NCBI GenBank assembly: GCA_013152945.1
Contig: JAADFL010000094.1
Coordinates: forward strand, 8,224 to 31,880
Reading direction: 5' to 3'
DNA: 23,657 nucleotides
Source: Deltaproteobacteria bacterium
GTDB taxonomy: Bacteria > Myxococcota_A > JAADFL01
Of this stretch, positions 1-8,426 are shown one piece after another. The position numbers were made by a program, and so were the translations under genes. The notes under the pieces are model-generated. The model worked only from the letters and a program-made list of their open reading frames with translations, ran no database searches and had not been told where the DNA came from. The number at the start of each line of letters is the position of its first letter. Position 1 is the first letter of the stretch.

Positions 1-3
1 CTG

Positions 4-130
4 GACCAGGCCGGCTTTCCACCGCCCTCACCCCCTTTTGTCCCCCTCTCCCGCAGAGCGGGCGAGGGGGATCGTTTGGTACCAATAATTCAAGGGGCAA
101 CGCCCATGGAATTGTTGCGAACAGCCTGGA
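4..130 (+). repeat. Dispersed repeat, left copy
   Basis: Bases 4-91 match 23351-23438 with one visible difference, and 94-130 match 23621-23657 almost exactly; the right copy has about 180 extra bases between these two blocks. The element contains a strong hairpin at 42-70, with arms CCCCCTC/GAGGGGG and CCCGC/GCGGG around a 3-base loop. A C-rich tandem duplication, ATCCCCTTCCTA at 145-156 and 159-170, lies just outside it. No coding capacity is visible. It looks like a REP-like or MITE-like intergenic repeat; the mechanism of spread is unknown. Confidence 0.85.
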
Positions 131-211
131 TCCGCATGGGACGAATCCCCTTCCTACGATCCCCTTCCTAATGACATTTTAATTCGGCTATCACACAACT
201 GAACCTGCTGC

Positions 212-241
212 TTGCCCTGACCGGTGAATAGAATATATAAT
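212..241 (+). promoter_or_regulatory. Putative sigma-70 promoter of the REC-DnaJ-TPR gene
   Basis: A perfect -10 hexamer TATAAT lies at 236-241. It is preceded by TTGCCC at 212-217 (four of six -35 bases) with an 18-bp spacer. It is about 50 bp upstream of the TTG start of the next gene. Predicted from sequence only. Confidence 0.5.
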
Positions 242-290
242 TCCTTGGAAAGCCTTATAGCTGGTTTCTTTTTACGAGGAGGACTTTGAA

Positions 291-2348
291 TTGAGTAAGA
301 AAATATTGCTGGTGGATGACGATCGAAACGTCCAGCGCACCCTTGCAGAGGCCCTGGAAATGGAAGGTTTCGATGTACTCCGTGAGAAGGACGGAGAATG
401 GGCAATCAAGACCTTCTCGTCCAAAAAACCCGATGCAGTCGTACTGGATCTCCTTATTCCCGTGTTTAACGGTTTTCAGGTAGCGGAAAAAATAAGACTG
501 CTGCCTCACGGCAAGAACGTGCCCATCATCATGATAAGTGGAATCTACCGTGGTATGAACTACAGGATCGATGCAAAAAAGAGATTCGACGTCGTCGAGT
601 ACCTGGACAAACCTGTACGCATCGAACAACTTGTCACGATTTTAAAAGACGTCTTTAAAGAAGATTATCCATCGGCAAAAAAGAAACGCACGAAATCGAT
701 TGCCCCAAACGAGCCGGCGGCCGAGGAACCCTATGCCGACCGCGAGACCGCGCAGGAGGCCGAGGAAGCTGAAAAGATGGTTCGTACAGGCATGAGGAAA
801 AAGGCGGATTCCGCCATTTCCGGCGACCTCAAGGAGACTTCATTTCCAAGACTCCTGCACAGGCTCCACAGGGAAAGGCTGACCGGCGCATTACTACTTA
901 GAAGGAAAAAGATAAAAAAGATAGTTTATTTCAAAGACGGGTATCCTGTCAGCGTCAAGTCCAATCTGCTCAACGAATGTCTCGGCCGCATATTGGTGGA
1001 AGAACAAATAATAACCGAAAACCAATGCCAGGAATCCATACGCCAGATGCAGCGCTCCAAGAGGCAACAGGGGACCATACTGATTGAGATGGGCGCAATA
1101 TCGCCGCACAACCTTAACTGGGCCTTGCAACAACAACTCGAGACAAAGCTTCACGATATCTTCGCTTGGCCGAACGGAGAATACAGGTTCACAAGGCAGG
1201 CAAAGGTTCCGGCCGCCACGGTGCAACTCGAGGCCACTCCCGCCGAACTGATATATGAAGGGATTCGCAAGAAATTCGACCCGGACCGAATGCGCAATGA
1301 ATTGGAGGCCCTCTCCCGTAAATTCGTGGACCGGTCACCCGACCCTATTTACGGTTCTCAGGACATGGGGCTCGACCCTGATGAGGAGGCTTTTCTATTG
1401 CAACTCGACGGGACGCAAAGTGTCTATGACCTGATTGCATACGGCCCCCTCGGTGAACTGCATGCCAGGCAACTCTTGTACGCACTAATATCCGCAGAAA
1501 TCGTGTACTTGTTGGACGTGGCCCGTATTCCTCCACCCCCTCAAGACGCGGGACCTCCACCCTTGAGGGAGGTATCCGGCGTACATGTACCAAAGGAAAT
1601 ACCAAGACTCGACCGGCTCGGAAAGACTGACCGCCTGACGCTCACCGAGGAAGAACGCAACACCAGGGAGAAACTGGCCAACTACTTCATGGAGATAAAG
1701 AACAAGGACTACTTCCAAATCCTCGATGTTCCCAGAAACGCATCAAGGTGGGAGATAAAAAAGGCCTTCCTGGAACTTGCCAAGGAATTCCACCCGGATA
1801 AACACTTTGGAACCGCTACAAAAGAAATCAAGGAGATCGCGGAAGAAATTTTCGCCATTATAAGCAAGGCTCACGATGTACTGACGGATGACCAGGACAG
1901 GGCCGAGTACCTTCGCCAGCTTTCCGGCGGAAGGCCGAAGGATGTCTCAGACGAAGTAAACAAGATACTCGCTGCTGAAGGCCAATTTCAGAAGGGAGAG
2001 GCCTTGCTGCGAAAAAAGAAATACGACGAGGCAGTAAACAGTTTCAAAGAAGCGGTCGACCTTTACGGCGATGAGGGTGAATTTCATGCGTACCTCGGAT
2101 GGGCGCAGTACAATTCAAATCCGGGCGACCCGTCCATCCTTAAAAAAGCGAGGCAGCACTTACAAACCGCCATCAGGTTGAATCCCAAGCTGGACAAGGC
2201 ATACCTTTTCCTGGGCTATATCTACAAGTCCAACGACCAGAGACACCTGGCCGAACAACAGTTCGAAAAGGCGATACAGTGCAACCCGGACTGTGTCGAG
2301 GCATTACAAGAGCTGAAACTCATATCCAGGTCCAGGAGAAGGCGCTGA
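291..2348 (+). CDS. Response-regulator receiver / DUF4388 / J-domain / TPR protein
   Basis: This is a 685-aa multidomain signalling protein with no transmembrane segment. Residues 1-120 form a receiver domain with acidic pocket D9-D11, phospho-acceptor D53 and K107. A charged linker follows. A DUF4388 (PATAN-like) region spans about 175-290. A J-domain lies at about 475-545 and keeps its HPD triad (H501-P502-D503), so it should stimulate a DnaK-type ATPase. At least two or three TPR-like helical repeats fill 555-680. The start is TTG, chosen because AGGAGG sits 8 bases upstream and the receiver fold begins at once. There is no DNA-binding output, so phosphorylation probably controls protein-protein contacts or chaperone recruitment. 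Such receiver-DUF4388-DnaJ-TPR mixes are typical of Myxococcota-like genomes. Domain calls are confident; cellular role is unknown. It is the first gene after the repeat and is followed 60 bp later by ssb. Confidence 0.88.
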   Translation: MSKKILLVDDDRNVQRTLAEALEMEGFDVLREKDGEWAIKTFSSKKPDAVVLDLLIPVFNGFQVAEKIRLLPHGKNVPIIMISGIYRGMNYRIDAKKRFDVVEYLDKPVRIEQLVTILKDVFKEDYPSAKKKRTKSIAPNEPAAEEPYADRETAQEAEEAEKMVRTGMRKKADSAISGDLKETSFPRLLHRLHRERLTGALLLRRKKIKKIVYFKDGYPVSVKSNLLNECLGRILVEEQIITENQCQESIRQMQRSKRQQGTILIEMGAISPHNLNWALQQQLETKLHDIFAWPNGEYRFTRQAKVPAATVQLEATPAELIYEGIRKKFDPDRMRNELEALSRKFVDRSPDPIYGSQDMGLDPDEEAFLLQLDGTQSVYDLIAYGPLGELHARQLLYALISAEIVYLLDVARIPPPPQDAGPPPLREVSGVHVPKEIPRLDRLGKTDRLTLTEEERNTREKLANYFMEIKNKDYFQILDVPRNASRWEIKKAFLELAKEFHPDKHFGTATKEIKEIAEEIFAIISKAHDVLTDDQDRAEYLRQLSGGRPKDVSDEVNKILAAEGQFQKGEALLRKKKYDEAVNSFKEAVDLYGDEGEFHAYLGWAQYNSNPGDPSILKKARQHLQTAIRLNPKLDKAYLFLGYIYKSNDQRHLAEQQFEKAIQCNPDCVEALQELKLISRSRRRR

Positions 2349-2408
2349 TCCGCGATTGAAAAATGTCATACCCTCCTGGTAGAGTGCTTCCTCGAATGGA
2401 GGTAAATT

Positions 2409-2840
2409 ATGGGTAGTGTAAACAAAGTTATTCTGCTTGGAAGACTAGGGTCGGATCCGGAGCTTCGGTACACCGGAAGTGGACAGGCAGTGGCGAATTT
2501 CAGGCTGGCTACTTCCGATCGCATTAAGAAAAACGACAACTGGGAGGAACGCACCGAGTGGCATAAAATCGTGGTGTGGGGAAAACTGGCTGAAAATTGT
2601 AATCAATACATCTCCAAGGGCCGCGAGGTCTATGTCGAGGGAAGGCTCCAGACCAGGCAGTGGGACGACAAGCAGGGTAATACGAGGTACACGACCGAGG
2701 TCGTGGCCAAGGAAGTAGTATTTCTCTCCGGCGGCAGGCAACAGGGCGGTTCCGGTGCGAATCAAGCACCGGCCGATTCCGGTGGTCAGGCATCTCCGTC
2801 AGAACCGCCTGTTCCCGGCGACCCGGACATTCCGTTCTAG
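2409..2840 (+). CDS. ssb: Single-stranded DNA-binding protein
   Basis: The 143-aa product is a standard bacterial SSB. The OB-fold spans about 1-108 and starts with the usual [18 protein letters not shown] strand; W, F and Y residues typical of the ssDNA contact surface follow (for example [14 protein letters not shown]). A Gly/Gln/Pro-rich disordered linker runs from about 108 to 137. The acidic tail ends in DPDIPF, the hydrophobic tip that recruits replication and repair partners. The ATG at 2409 has GGAGG about 6 bases upstream. SSB acts as a homotetramer coating single-stranded DNA in replication, recombination and repair. Its length and tail are normal, so it is probably the housekeeping copy. 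It sits between the signalling protein and selD on the same strand, perhaps co-transcribed. Confidence 0.97.
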   Translation: MGSVNKVILLGRLGSDPELRYTGSGQAVANFRLATSDRIKKNDNWEERTEWHKIVVWGKLAENCNQYISKGREVYVEGRLQTRQWDDKQGNTRYTTEVVAKEVVFLSGGRQQGGSGANQAPADSGGQASPSEPPVPGDPDIPF

Positions 2841-2898
2841 CAGTACGTCGCGGTTGATTCTCGATTGTGTTGATTCGATTGGGCGAAAGGAGGACAAG

Positions 2899-3969
2899 GT
2901 GACCGAGCGTGATTTCAGTCGGCTGACCACGCTGGCATCCTGCGCGGGTTGAGCGGCCAAGACCTCGCCCGAGGTTTTGGCGCAGGTTCTGCGCCCGCTC
3001 AAAAGGATGTTTGGAGACAACGCCGCACCAGGCGTGGTGGCGGGGCTCGCCTCAATAGATGATGCGGCGGCCTTCAGGGTTGCAAAAGGCCGGCTATCGG
3101 TATTCACACTCGATTTTTTCCCACCTGTTGTTGACGACGCCGGGGATTACGGGGCCATTGCAGCGGCAAATTCAATGTCAGACGTTTGGGCTATGGGCGC
3201 CGATCCCGTAATGGCCCTGAACATCGCCTTGCTGCCTCCTGACATGCCGCCGAGCATAAGGGAAAAGATACTCATCGAGGCAGGAAAACAAGTAAAGAAG
3301 GCCGGGGCGGTAATAGCAGGCGGCCATACCATGGACAACAAAGAGCCCATATTCGGGCTCGCGGTTTTCGGGCTGGGGCGTGAAGACGAACTTATGAGCA
3401 AGACATCTCTTGTTCCAGGCAGCATGATAATCCTGACCAAACCGCTGGGCTCCGGGGTAATAACAACTGCCGCCAAAAAGGATATGGCGCCGCCAAGTTC
3501 AATAAAATCAGCCGTTTTCTACATGAGACAGCTCAACATGGACGCTTCCAGAATTGCCAGAAAACACAAGGTGACCTGCGCCACGGATGTCACGGGATTC
3601 GGCATGTTGGGGCATTGCCTCGATATGTGCTCGAACCGACCGCTCGGTATGGAAATATGGCTCCCTGCAATAGACTTTATCCAGGGTTCCCTCGACCTGG
3701 CTGAAAAATGGCTCTTCCCTGGTGGAGCTGTTTCAAACCGCTCTGCCTATTCCAAAATGGTTGAAATAGATCCTTCCATAAATCCCAATGAATCCATGCT
3801 TCTTTTCGATCCCCAGACAAGCGGCGGATTGCTGCTGCAGGTGGAGCCGTCTCGTGTTGATTCAATGCTCTCGGACCTGGAAGTCAAGGGTTATCGGGCG
3901 TCTTGTATCGGCCGTGTCGTCGAAAGGGATGACCCTGTGAAGATACATGTATCGAATTCCCGGCCATAG
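2899..3969 (+). CDS. selD: Selenide, water dikinase SelD containing selenocysteine (UGA read-through)
   Basis: SelD makes selenophosphate from selenide and ATP, the Se donor for selenocysteine and selenouridine tRNA. The full reading frame starts at GTG 2899, with AGGAGG 5 bases upstream, and passes an in-frame TGA at 2950-2952. With Sec at codon 18 the N-terminus reads ...ASCAG-U-AAKTSPE, exactly where SelD proteins carry catalytic Cys/Sec followed three residues later by the catalytic Lys (K21 here). The protein is then 356 aa, the normal family length. Downstream AIRS-like nucleotide-binding sequence is intact: DDAAAF, an AGGHT-type segment and DVTGFGMLGH. Starting at the ATG at 2977 would remove the active site, so that shorter start is rejected. 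A SECIS-like hairpin follows the UGA. SelA, SelB and tRNA-Sec must be encoded elsewhere. The gene lies 58 bp after ssb. Confidence 0.93.
2953..2995 (+). promoter_or_regulatory. Bacterial SECIS-like element in selD
   Basis: A perfect 7-bp stem GGCGCAG (2979-2985) / CTGCGCC (2989-2995) closes a small loop, giving an apical sequence GCAGGUUCUGC. This closely resembles the GCAGGUCUGC apex of the E. coli fdhF SECIS. The loop G lies about 34 nt after the UGA, inside the range accepted for bacterial SECIS elements. A second hairpin, 10 bp with one G-U pair (2957-2966 / 2971-2980), shares two bases with it, so the two stems compete. SelB binding is inferred from the shape and position. Confidence 0.7.
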
Positions 3970-4059
3970 AGCCGTAAGCGCTCCCGGCATAATGCCCGGC
4001 GCCTGCTTGTCAAGACGCCTTTATTGTTGTCCGGGGAAAAAGGGCAGGAGGCTTTTGTC

Positions 4060-6573
4060 ATGTTTCACTTCAAACCGGTATATGGATTGTTCCTATTGCT
4101 TGCCGCATCAGCCTTTTACACAAGTCTTGGATGTACCAAGGGCAGGATAGGCGGGCCAACGAAAGATGAGGCGGAAAACCAAACCGAAGCCGATACAGGC
4201 GATGACGTTGCTTCCGAAGTAAATACCGACTCTGAAATCGGCGCCGAACTCGGCAGGGATGCCGACACAGGCCCCAAAGCCGATGCCGATATTTTTCAAG
4301 ACAGGGAAGTCGATTCGCAGGCCGAAAGGCTGGAATCAGATGGAACCAACCATGACATGGCTCCGAGCATCAACGGCTGGCAGCCGACAGGCCTGTCCGG
4401 TGGGGGCGGCATGTTCGCGCCGTCCATAAGCGGGCTCGATCCGGATCTCATGATGATAAACTGCGACATGTCGGGCGCATACATAACAGAGGACGGCGGA
4501 CATTGGTGGCGGCTCATACCTTTCAAGGAACTTCAAAGTTACCTGCACTGTCCTGTGGCCTTTCATCCAAAGGATCCAGGCGTGATCCTGGCTCCCCGAT
4601 GGAGCAAGCTCAGGATATCCCGCGACAAAGGCCGTACATGGCATGACTGGTCCGATCTCGGCGAATCCGCTTACGGCAGGATCCGTTTCGACCCTGACGA
4701 TCCCAACCTTGTCATTGCAGGAACACAAAACGGCTGCCGCGTATCAAGGGACAGCGGCAAATCCTGGATCAAATGCGATGGTCCAAAGGGCGAGGCCCTG
4801 GACGTTCATTTCGATCGCACGTCGCCTGTTAAAACCAGGATCGTCTTTGTAGGTACCCGCATTGGAATCTGGCGCTCGGACGATGCAGGCCGAACCTGGA
4901 CCAGGAAAACCTCGGGCCTTCCGGATGACGGCACAAAAATAAACGGATTCGCCGGAGGTTCCAGCCCGGATGCCGGCATTGTCATGTTGTACTGCACCGT
5001 GCCCGGTACAAACGACAACGGTACCTTCAACGGCGGAGTATTCCGCTCGTCCGACCGGGGTGAGACCTGGCAATGGGCCATGGGCCGCGGTATCAACAAA
5101 GATACAAAACAATACGACCAGTGGGCAGCCGGATCCATACCACAGTACACCTGGGTGCTAACCAGTGACACGGCGCCACAAACCGTATATGTAATGAATT
5201 CGAGCACAGGTTTCTGGCCCCCGCACGATGAAAACGTCTGGCGCAGCGACGACAGGGGCGACACCTGGCGCGAGACATTTTTCATGGACCCGCGCTTCGA
5301 TCAATATAATGTTGAACCCAACTACGTAACCGCATCCATGGGACAATCGTACAAGGGAGGTGATCCTCCATTCGGCGCGGCCTTGAGCCGACTCGATCCT
5401 GACCAGGCGCTCATCGAGTGGAGCAAGTGCTATATCACGCACAACGGTGGTGTTTCGTGGTTCAACGGCCATACATTTCCGCCGCCCGGAGTCAAACCAG
5501 GCCCGGACACACCGTGGGTGAACAACGGGCTCGTGGTGACCACGACATGGCACTACTACGTGGATCCACACCAAAACGACAGGCATTACATTGCGTATAC
5601 CGACTTGGGCTTTGCGCGGTCTGAAGATAGTGGAAAAACCTGGATCTGGTGGGACAAAGAAGGCCGCGCTCCATGGACCAATACATGTTACGAGATGGCA
5701 TTCGACCCCGACGTCGCAGGCAAGATCTGGGGAGCATTCTCAGAGGTTCACGATATACCCAACGCCAACATCATCCGCAATCGCCACTGGGGAGGAAACC
5801 CGGAGCGAGGTAAAGGGGGAGTAGCCCTGTCAACAGATTTCGGCCGAACCTGGCAGAGCGAGACCAGCGGCCTGCCCGAGGCACCGGTCACAAGCATCGT
5901 GCTCGACCCTGCGTCACCAAAAGAATTGCGAACATTGTACGCAGGTGTGTTCGGCCGTGGAGTATACAAATCCACGGACGACGGCAAGACGTGGACCAAT
6001 GTCAGCAACGGTCTCGGCGATCCATCCAATATGCGCGTGTACAGGGTGGCGCTGCACCGTGACGGCACCCTGTTCGCGTTGATAACCGGCCGAATGGTCG
6101 GCGATTCCTTCAGGCCCGGGGGAGTGGGGCTGTACCGCTCGTCTGATCGGGGAGCCTCGTGGACCAGAATAACCAACGATCCCATATTGCTTTGGCCCAA
6201 GGACTTCCAGGTGGACCCAAGGGACAGTAAGGTGATCTTCATAGGAGCTGCAGACGCCGGCAACGACCAGGGCGGGCTTTACCGCACGTTGGACGGCGGC
6301 GCGACCTGGAAAAAGGCAGCTCGCTTCGGCCGCGAGCACTTCGGCGCGTATTTTCATCCCACCCGGCCTGGCTGGGTGTACGCCACGATGTGCGAGGGAA
6401 CCCCCGAGTGGTCCTTGTGGCTGAGCAAGGATAACGGCGACACATGGACTCCGTTCAAGAGCTTTCCGTTTGCCAATACCCAGAGGGTGCAGTTCGATCC
6501 GGGTAACCCGGATATCATATATGTGACAACTTTCGGAGCAAGCGTGCTTAAAGGACCTGCACAGCCTGAATAG
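4060..6573 (+). CDS. Exported Asp-box (BNR) beta-propeller protein, GH74/sialidase-like fold
   Basis: This 837-aa secreted protein begins at ATG 4060, chosen because AGGAGG lies 8 bases upstream; the frame is open 12 codons further but without a ribosome site. A signal peptide covers about 1-24. A possible lipobox (SLGC, C25) is imperfect, so lipid anchoring is likely but not certain. Residues about 33-95 form an Asp/Glu/Thr-rich linker, common between lipid anchor and domain in Myxococcota-like secreted proteins. The rest holds about thirteen Asp-box motifs of the S-x-D-x-G-x-T-W type (for example SRDKGRTWHDW, STDDGKTWTNV, SKDNGDTWTPF), which mark consecutive blades of one or two beta-propellers. 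Proteins of this layout include GH74 xyloglucanases, sialidases and non-enzymatic sortilin-like propellers. I cannot assign catalytic residues, so the substrate is open; a glycan is plausible given the carbohydrate genes nearby. Confidence 0.82.
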   Translation: MFHFKPVYGLFLLLAASAFYTSLGCTKGRIGGPTKDEAENQTEADTGDDVASEVNTDSEIGAELGRDADTGPKADADIFQDREVDSQAERLESDGTNHDMAPSINGWQPTGLSGGGGMFAPSISGLDPDLMMINCDMSGAYITEDGGHWWRLIPFKELQSYLHCPVAFHPKDPGVILAPRWSKLRISRDKGRTWHDWSDLGESAYGRIRFDPDDPNLVIAGTQNGCRVSRDSGKSWIKCDGPKGEALDVHFDRTSPVKTRIVFVGTRIGIWRSDDAGRTWTRKTSGLPDDGTKINGFAGGSSPDAGIVMLYCTVPGTNDNGTFNGGVFRSSDRGETWQWAMGRGINKDTKQYDQWAAGSIPQYTWVLTSDTAPQTVYVMNSSTGFWPPHDENVWRSDDRGDTWRETFFMDPRFDQYNVEPNYVTASMGQSYKGGDPPFGAALSRLDPDQALIEWSKCYITHNGGVSWFNGHTFPPPGVKPGPDTPWVNNGLVVTTTWHYYVDPHQNDRHYIAYTDLGFARSEDSGKTWIWWDKEGRAPWTNTCYEMAFDPDVAGKIWGAFSEVHDIPNANIIRNRHWGGNPERGKGGVALSTDFGRTWQSETSGLPEAPVTSIVLDPASPKELRTLYAGVFGRGVYKSTDDGKTWTNVSNGLGDPSNMRVYRVALHRDGTLFALITGRMVGDSFRPGGVGLYRSSDRGASWTRITNDPILLWPKDFQVDPRDSKVIFIGAADAGNDQGGLYRTLDGGATWKKAARFGREHFGAYFHPTRPGWVYATMCEGTPEWSLWLSKDNGDTWTPFKSFPFANTQRVQFDPGNPDIIYVTTFGASVLKGPAQPE

Positions 6574-6580
6574 CCATGCC

Positions 6581-6595
6581 TGGCAGGGCCATTGC
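6581..6595 (+). promoter_or_regulatory. Weak candidate sigma-54 promoter
   Basis: TGGCAGG-N4-TTGC keeps the GG-N10-GC spacing of -24/-12 promoters, with one departure from the TGGCACG consensus. It starts 8 bp after the stop codon of the propeller gene. The predicted start would be about 6607, at the first base of the C-rich repeat tract. It may be chance. Confidence 0.25.
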
Positions 6596-6606
6596 CTTTC
6601 CCAAGA

Positions 6607-6783
6607 CCCTCCCCACCCGAGACCCTCCCCACCCAGGTTGATTTCCACCCGGCCCTCCCCACCCAGGTTGATTTCCAGGGCATCAAAAACCTGCTGTCAT
6701 TTCATAAAGTTGTAGGGGCAGTTAACGAACCGCACATGCGAGATTCAAGCCAAACAATTTGTATTTTTGTCTCCTGGACAGGG
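6607..6783 (+). repeat. Dispersed repeat, middle copy with C-rich tandem units
   Basis: CCCTCCCCACCC occurs at 6607-6618, 6623-6634 and 6653-6664; the last two are each followed by AGGTTGATTTCC. The next ~110 bp align with 23241-23357 of the right copy, sharing for example TTTGTATTTTTG and the TCCTGGAC-type end. The copy stops where the left copy begins, so left and middle together make one full element. The opposite strand carries repeated GGGTGGGGAGGG, a G-quadruplex-capable pattern. Confidence 0.8.
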
Positions 6784-7045
6784 GCGGAGTAATCACCTGG
6801 GGCATGGTCCCAACCAACCCGGAGCCCTTGGCAGGGAGACCCTGGATTCCATGGGGGCTCGCATGGTGCGACTCCTGGAAACCCTCGTACAAAAGGGATT
6901 GGACCCGGACCTGTTACTGGATCGGCCACAGATTTCGCCTGCGACCTGCTGTCTTGTGAGCCCGGACGGCGAGGTGACCGTGGACAAGGCGTTTTCCATG
7001 ACAAGGGACTTGGCAAAAGGACTACGAAGCAGGTATAAAATATAA
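6783..7045 (+). pseudogene. Frameshifted C-terminal remnant of a MetE/UROD-like methyltransferase gene
   Basis: Two overlapping frames together spell the C-terminal end of a cobalamin-independent methionine synthase / UROD-MetE-like protein. From 6783 one frame reads GGVITWGMVPTNPE, resembling the family's GG-x-I-x-WG-x-VPT strand. From about 6836 the next frame continues ETLDSM, then LLETLVQKGLDPDLLLDR, ISPATC and finally KAFSMTRDLAKGLRSRY, ending at TAA 7045. The switch in frame falls at about 6820-6836. Everything upstream is missing, and the remnant abuts the repeat copy, which may have entered or recombined within the gene. The family assignment rests on my recognition of these motifs. 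The alternative is an unrelated short ORF. Confidence 0.6.
7010..7039 (+). promoter_or_regulatory. Putative sigma-70 promoter of the cytochrome operon
   Basis: TTGGCA (7010-7015) and TATAAA (7034-7039) are separated by 18 bp; each matches the consensus at five of six positions. They lie inside the 3' end of the pseudogene, about 50 bp before the octahaem cytochrome start. Prediction only. Confidence 0.5.
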
Positions 7046-7088
7046 GCAATATTAGCATTGTACCGCTGGATTTTTCTGGGAGGAGTCA

Positions 7089-8423
7089 ATGAGGATCCTG
7101 GTAACCTTTTCGTTGTTGATACTCATGCCGTTGGCATCACCTTCGGCGGATGACGGTGTACCGGCCGGTGCGGCAGGGAACTGCATGACCTGCCACAAGG
7201 AAAAGACGCCCGGTCTGTACAGGCAATGGTACCTCTCAGAGCACGCCAAGCACAATGTGACGTGCCTGGATTGCCACCAGGCTGCCGCAGGTGACCGGGA
7301 CGGCTTCGTGCACGAAGGCGTTCGCATAGCCACCCTGGTCACTCCAAAGGATTGCGGCAGATGCCACAAGACCGAGCAACAGGAGGTCGAGGCCTCGTAC
7401 CATGCCACGGCCGGCCGGATTCTCGAATCGGCCGATGCGTACCTGGCCTTTGCTGCAGGAGGGCAACCAGCGGCGATAGCAGGCTGTGAGAGCTGTCACG
7501 GAAGCAAGATCCGGATCGATCCCTCGTCACCAAACAAGCTTAATCGGGACACCTGGCCCAACTCCGGTATAGGCCGCCTGAATCCGGACGGATCCAATGG
7601 TTCCTGTACGGCCTGCCATACGCGGCATCAATTTTCCAAGGCCCAGGCCAGGCGGCCCGAGTCGTGCGGCAAATGCCACCTCGGTCCTGACCATCCCCAG
7701 GAAGAGATCTACCGGGAATCCAAACACGGGAACGTCTTTTACACGCACGTGAATGAAATGAATCTCGGGGCGGACAGGTGGGTTGTCGGTTGGGACTACA
7801 GCGCGGCTCCAACTTGTGCAACGTGTCACATGTCGGCTGCGCCGAATCAGAAGAAGACGCACGACGTGGGAAAGCGTATATCCTGGACCTTGAGGCCGCC
7901 CGTTTCCAAGATGAAACCACACTGGAGGCAGAGGCGCGAGAACATGAAGCAAGTGTGTACAGCATGCCACGGCCGTCGCTTCGTGGACGGCCACTACAGG
8001 CAGTTCGACGGTGTCGTGCAACTATACAACGAGAAATTCGCCAAGCCCGGCGGCAGGCTCATGGCTCTCATCAAGAAGAAAGGACTCTTGAAACGGGCAG
8101 CCAGGTTCTCTAATAACATCGAGTGGATCTACTGGGAAATCTGGCACCACGAAGGCAGAAGGGCCAGGCACGGCGCATCCATGATGGGTCCTGACTACAC
8201 ATGGTGGCACGGCATCTACGACGTGGCCAAGCATTTCTACTTCGACCTGCTCCCGGCCGCCGGGGAACTCGGTGATCCCGAGGTCGATAAATTCGTGGAC
8301 GAGCTTTTAAAGGATCCCATGCATAAATGGCTGTCCAGATCCACGTCGGACATCAAGAAGGACATCAGGTCCGGCAAGATGCAGGAGCTGTACAAGGATA
8401 TGTTCAAACCGGCGGGCGAGTAG
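7089..8423 (+). CDS. Octahaem c-type cytochrome, hydroxylamine oxidoreductase (HAO)-like
   Basis: The 444-aa protein has a Sec signal peptide (about 1-20) and eight CxxCH haem sites, with haem-ligand His at 36, 63, 93, 137, 177, 197, 247 and 294. It is therefore periplasmic and needs the cytochrome c maturation system. The haem-4 motif CESCHG and the later segment EGRRARHGASMMGPDYTWWHG (Tyr370) are characteristic of the HAO / octahaem nitrite-reductase superfamily. HAO oxidises hydroxylamine; related proteins without the tyrosine crosslink run in reverse, reducing nitrite or hydroxylamine. Whether Tyr370 matches the crosslinking tyrosine of true HAO needs an alignment. The start has GGAGG 5 bases upstream. 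The next gene, a membrane NapC-type cytochrome, begins 3 bp after the stop; a quinol-linked reductive role is thus more likely than ammonia oxidation. No Orf2 or cytochrome c554/c552 genes typical of nitrifiers are present. Confidence 0.87.
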   Translation: MRILVTFSLLILMPLASPSADDGVPAGAAGNCMTCHKEKTPGLYRQWYLSEHAKHNVTCLDCHQAAAGDRDGFVHEGVRIATLVTPKDCGRCHKTEQQEVEASYHATAGRILESADAYLAFAAGGQPAAIAGCESCHGSKIRIDPSSPNKLNRDTWPNSGIGRLNPDGSNGSCTACHTRHQFSKAQARRPESCGKCHLGPDHPQEEIYRESKHGNVFYTHVNEMNLGADRWVVGWDYSAAPTCATCHMSAAPNQKKTHDVGKRISWTLRPPVSKMKPHWRQRRENMKQVCTACHGRRFVDGHYRQFDGVVQLYNEKFAKPGGRLMALIKKKGLLKRAARFSNNIEWIYWEIWHHEGRRARHGASMMGPDYTWWHGIYDVAKHFYFDLLPAAGELGDPEVDKFVDELLKDPMHKWLSRSTSDIKKDIRSGKMQELYKDMFKPAGE

Positions 8424-8426
8424 CAC

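Noticed and set aside
2899-2952. selD as a pseudogene with a nonsense mutation
   Set aside because: The stop is UGA at the known Sec position and a SECIS-like hairpin follows.
2977-3969. SelD starting at the ATG at 2977
   Set aside because: It would lack the catalytic Cys/Sec-x-x-Lys segment and has no ribosome site; the GTG at 2899 with UGA as Sec fits better.
6607-6676. CRISPR-like array of CCCTCCCCACCC units
   Set aside because: Units are too short, spacers are irregular or themselves repeated, and no cas genes are present.
6767-7045. Intact 92-aa protein gene
   Set aside because: Its first part is repeat DNA, no ribosome site is seen, and family-like sequence continues in another frame upstream.
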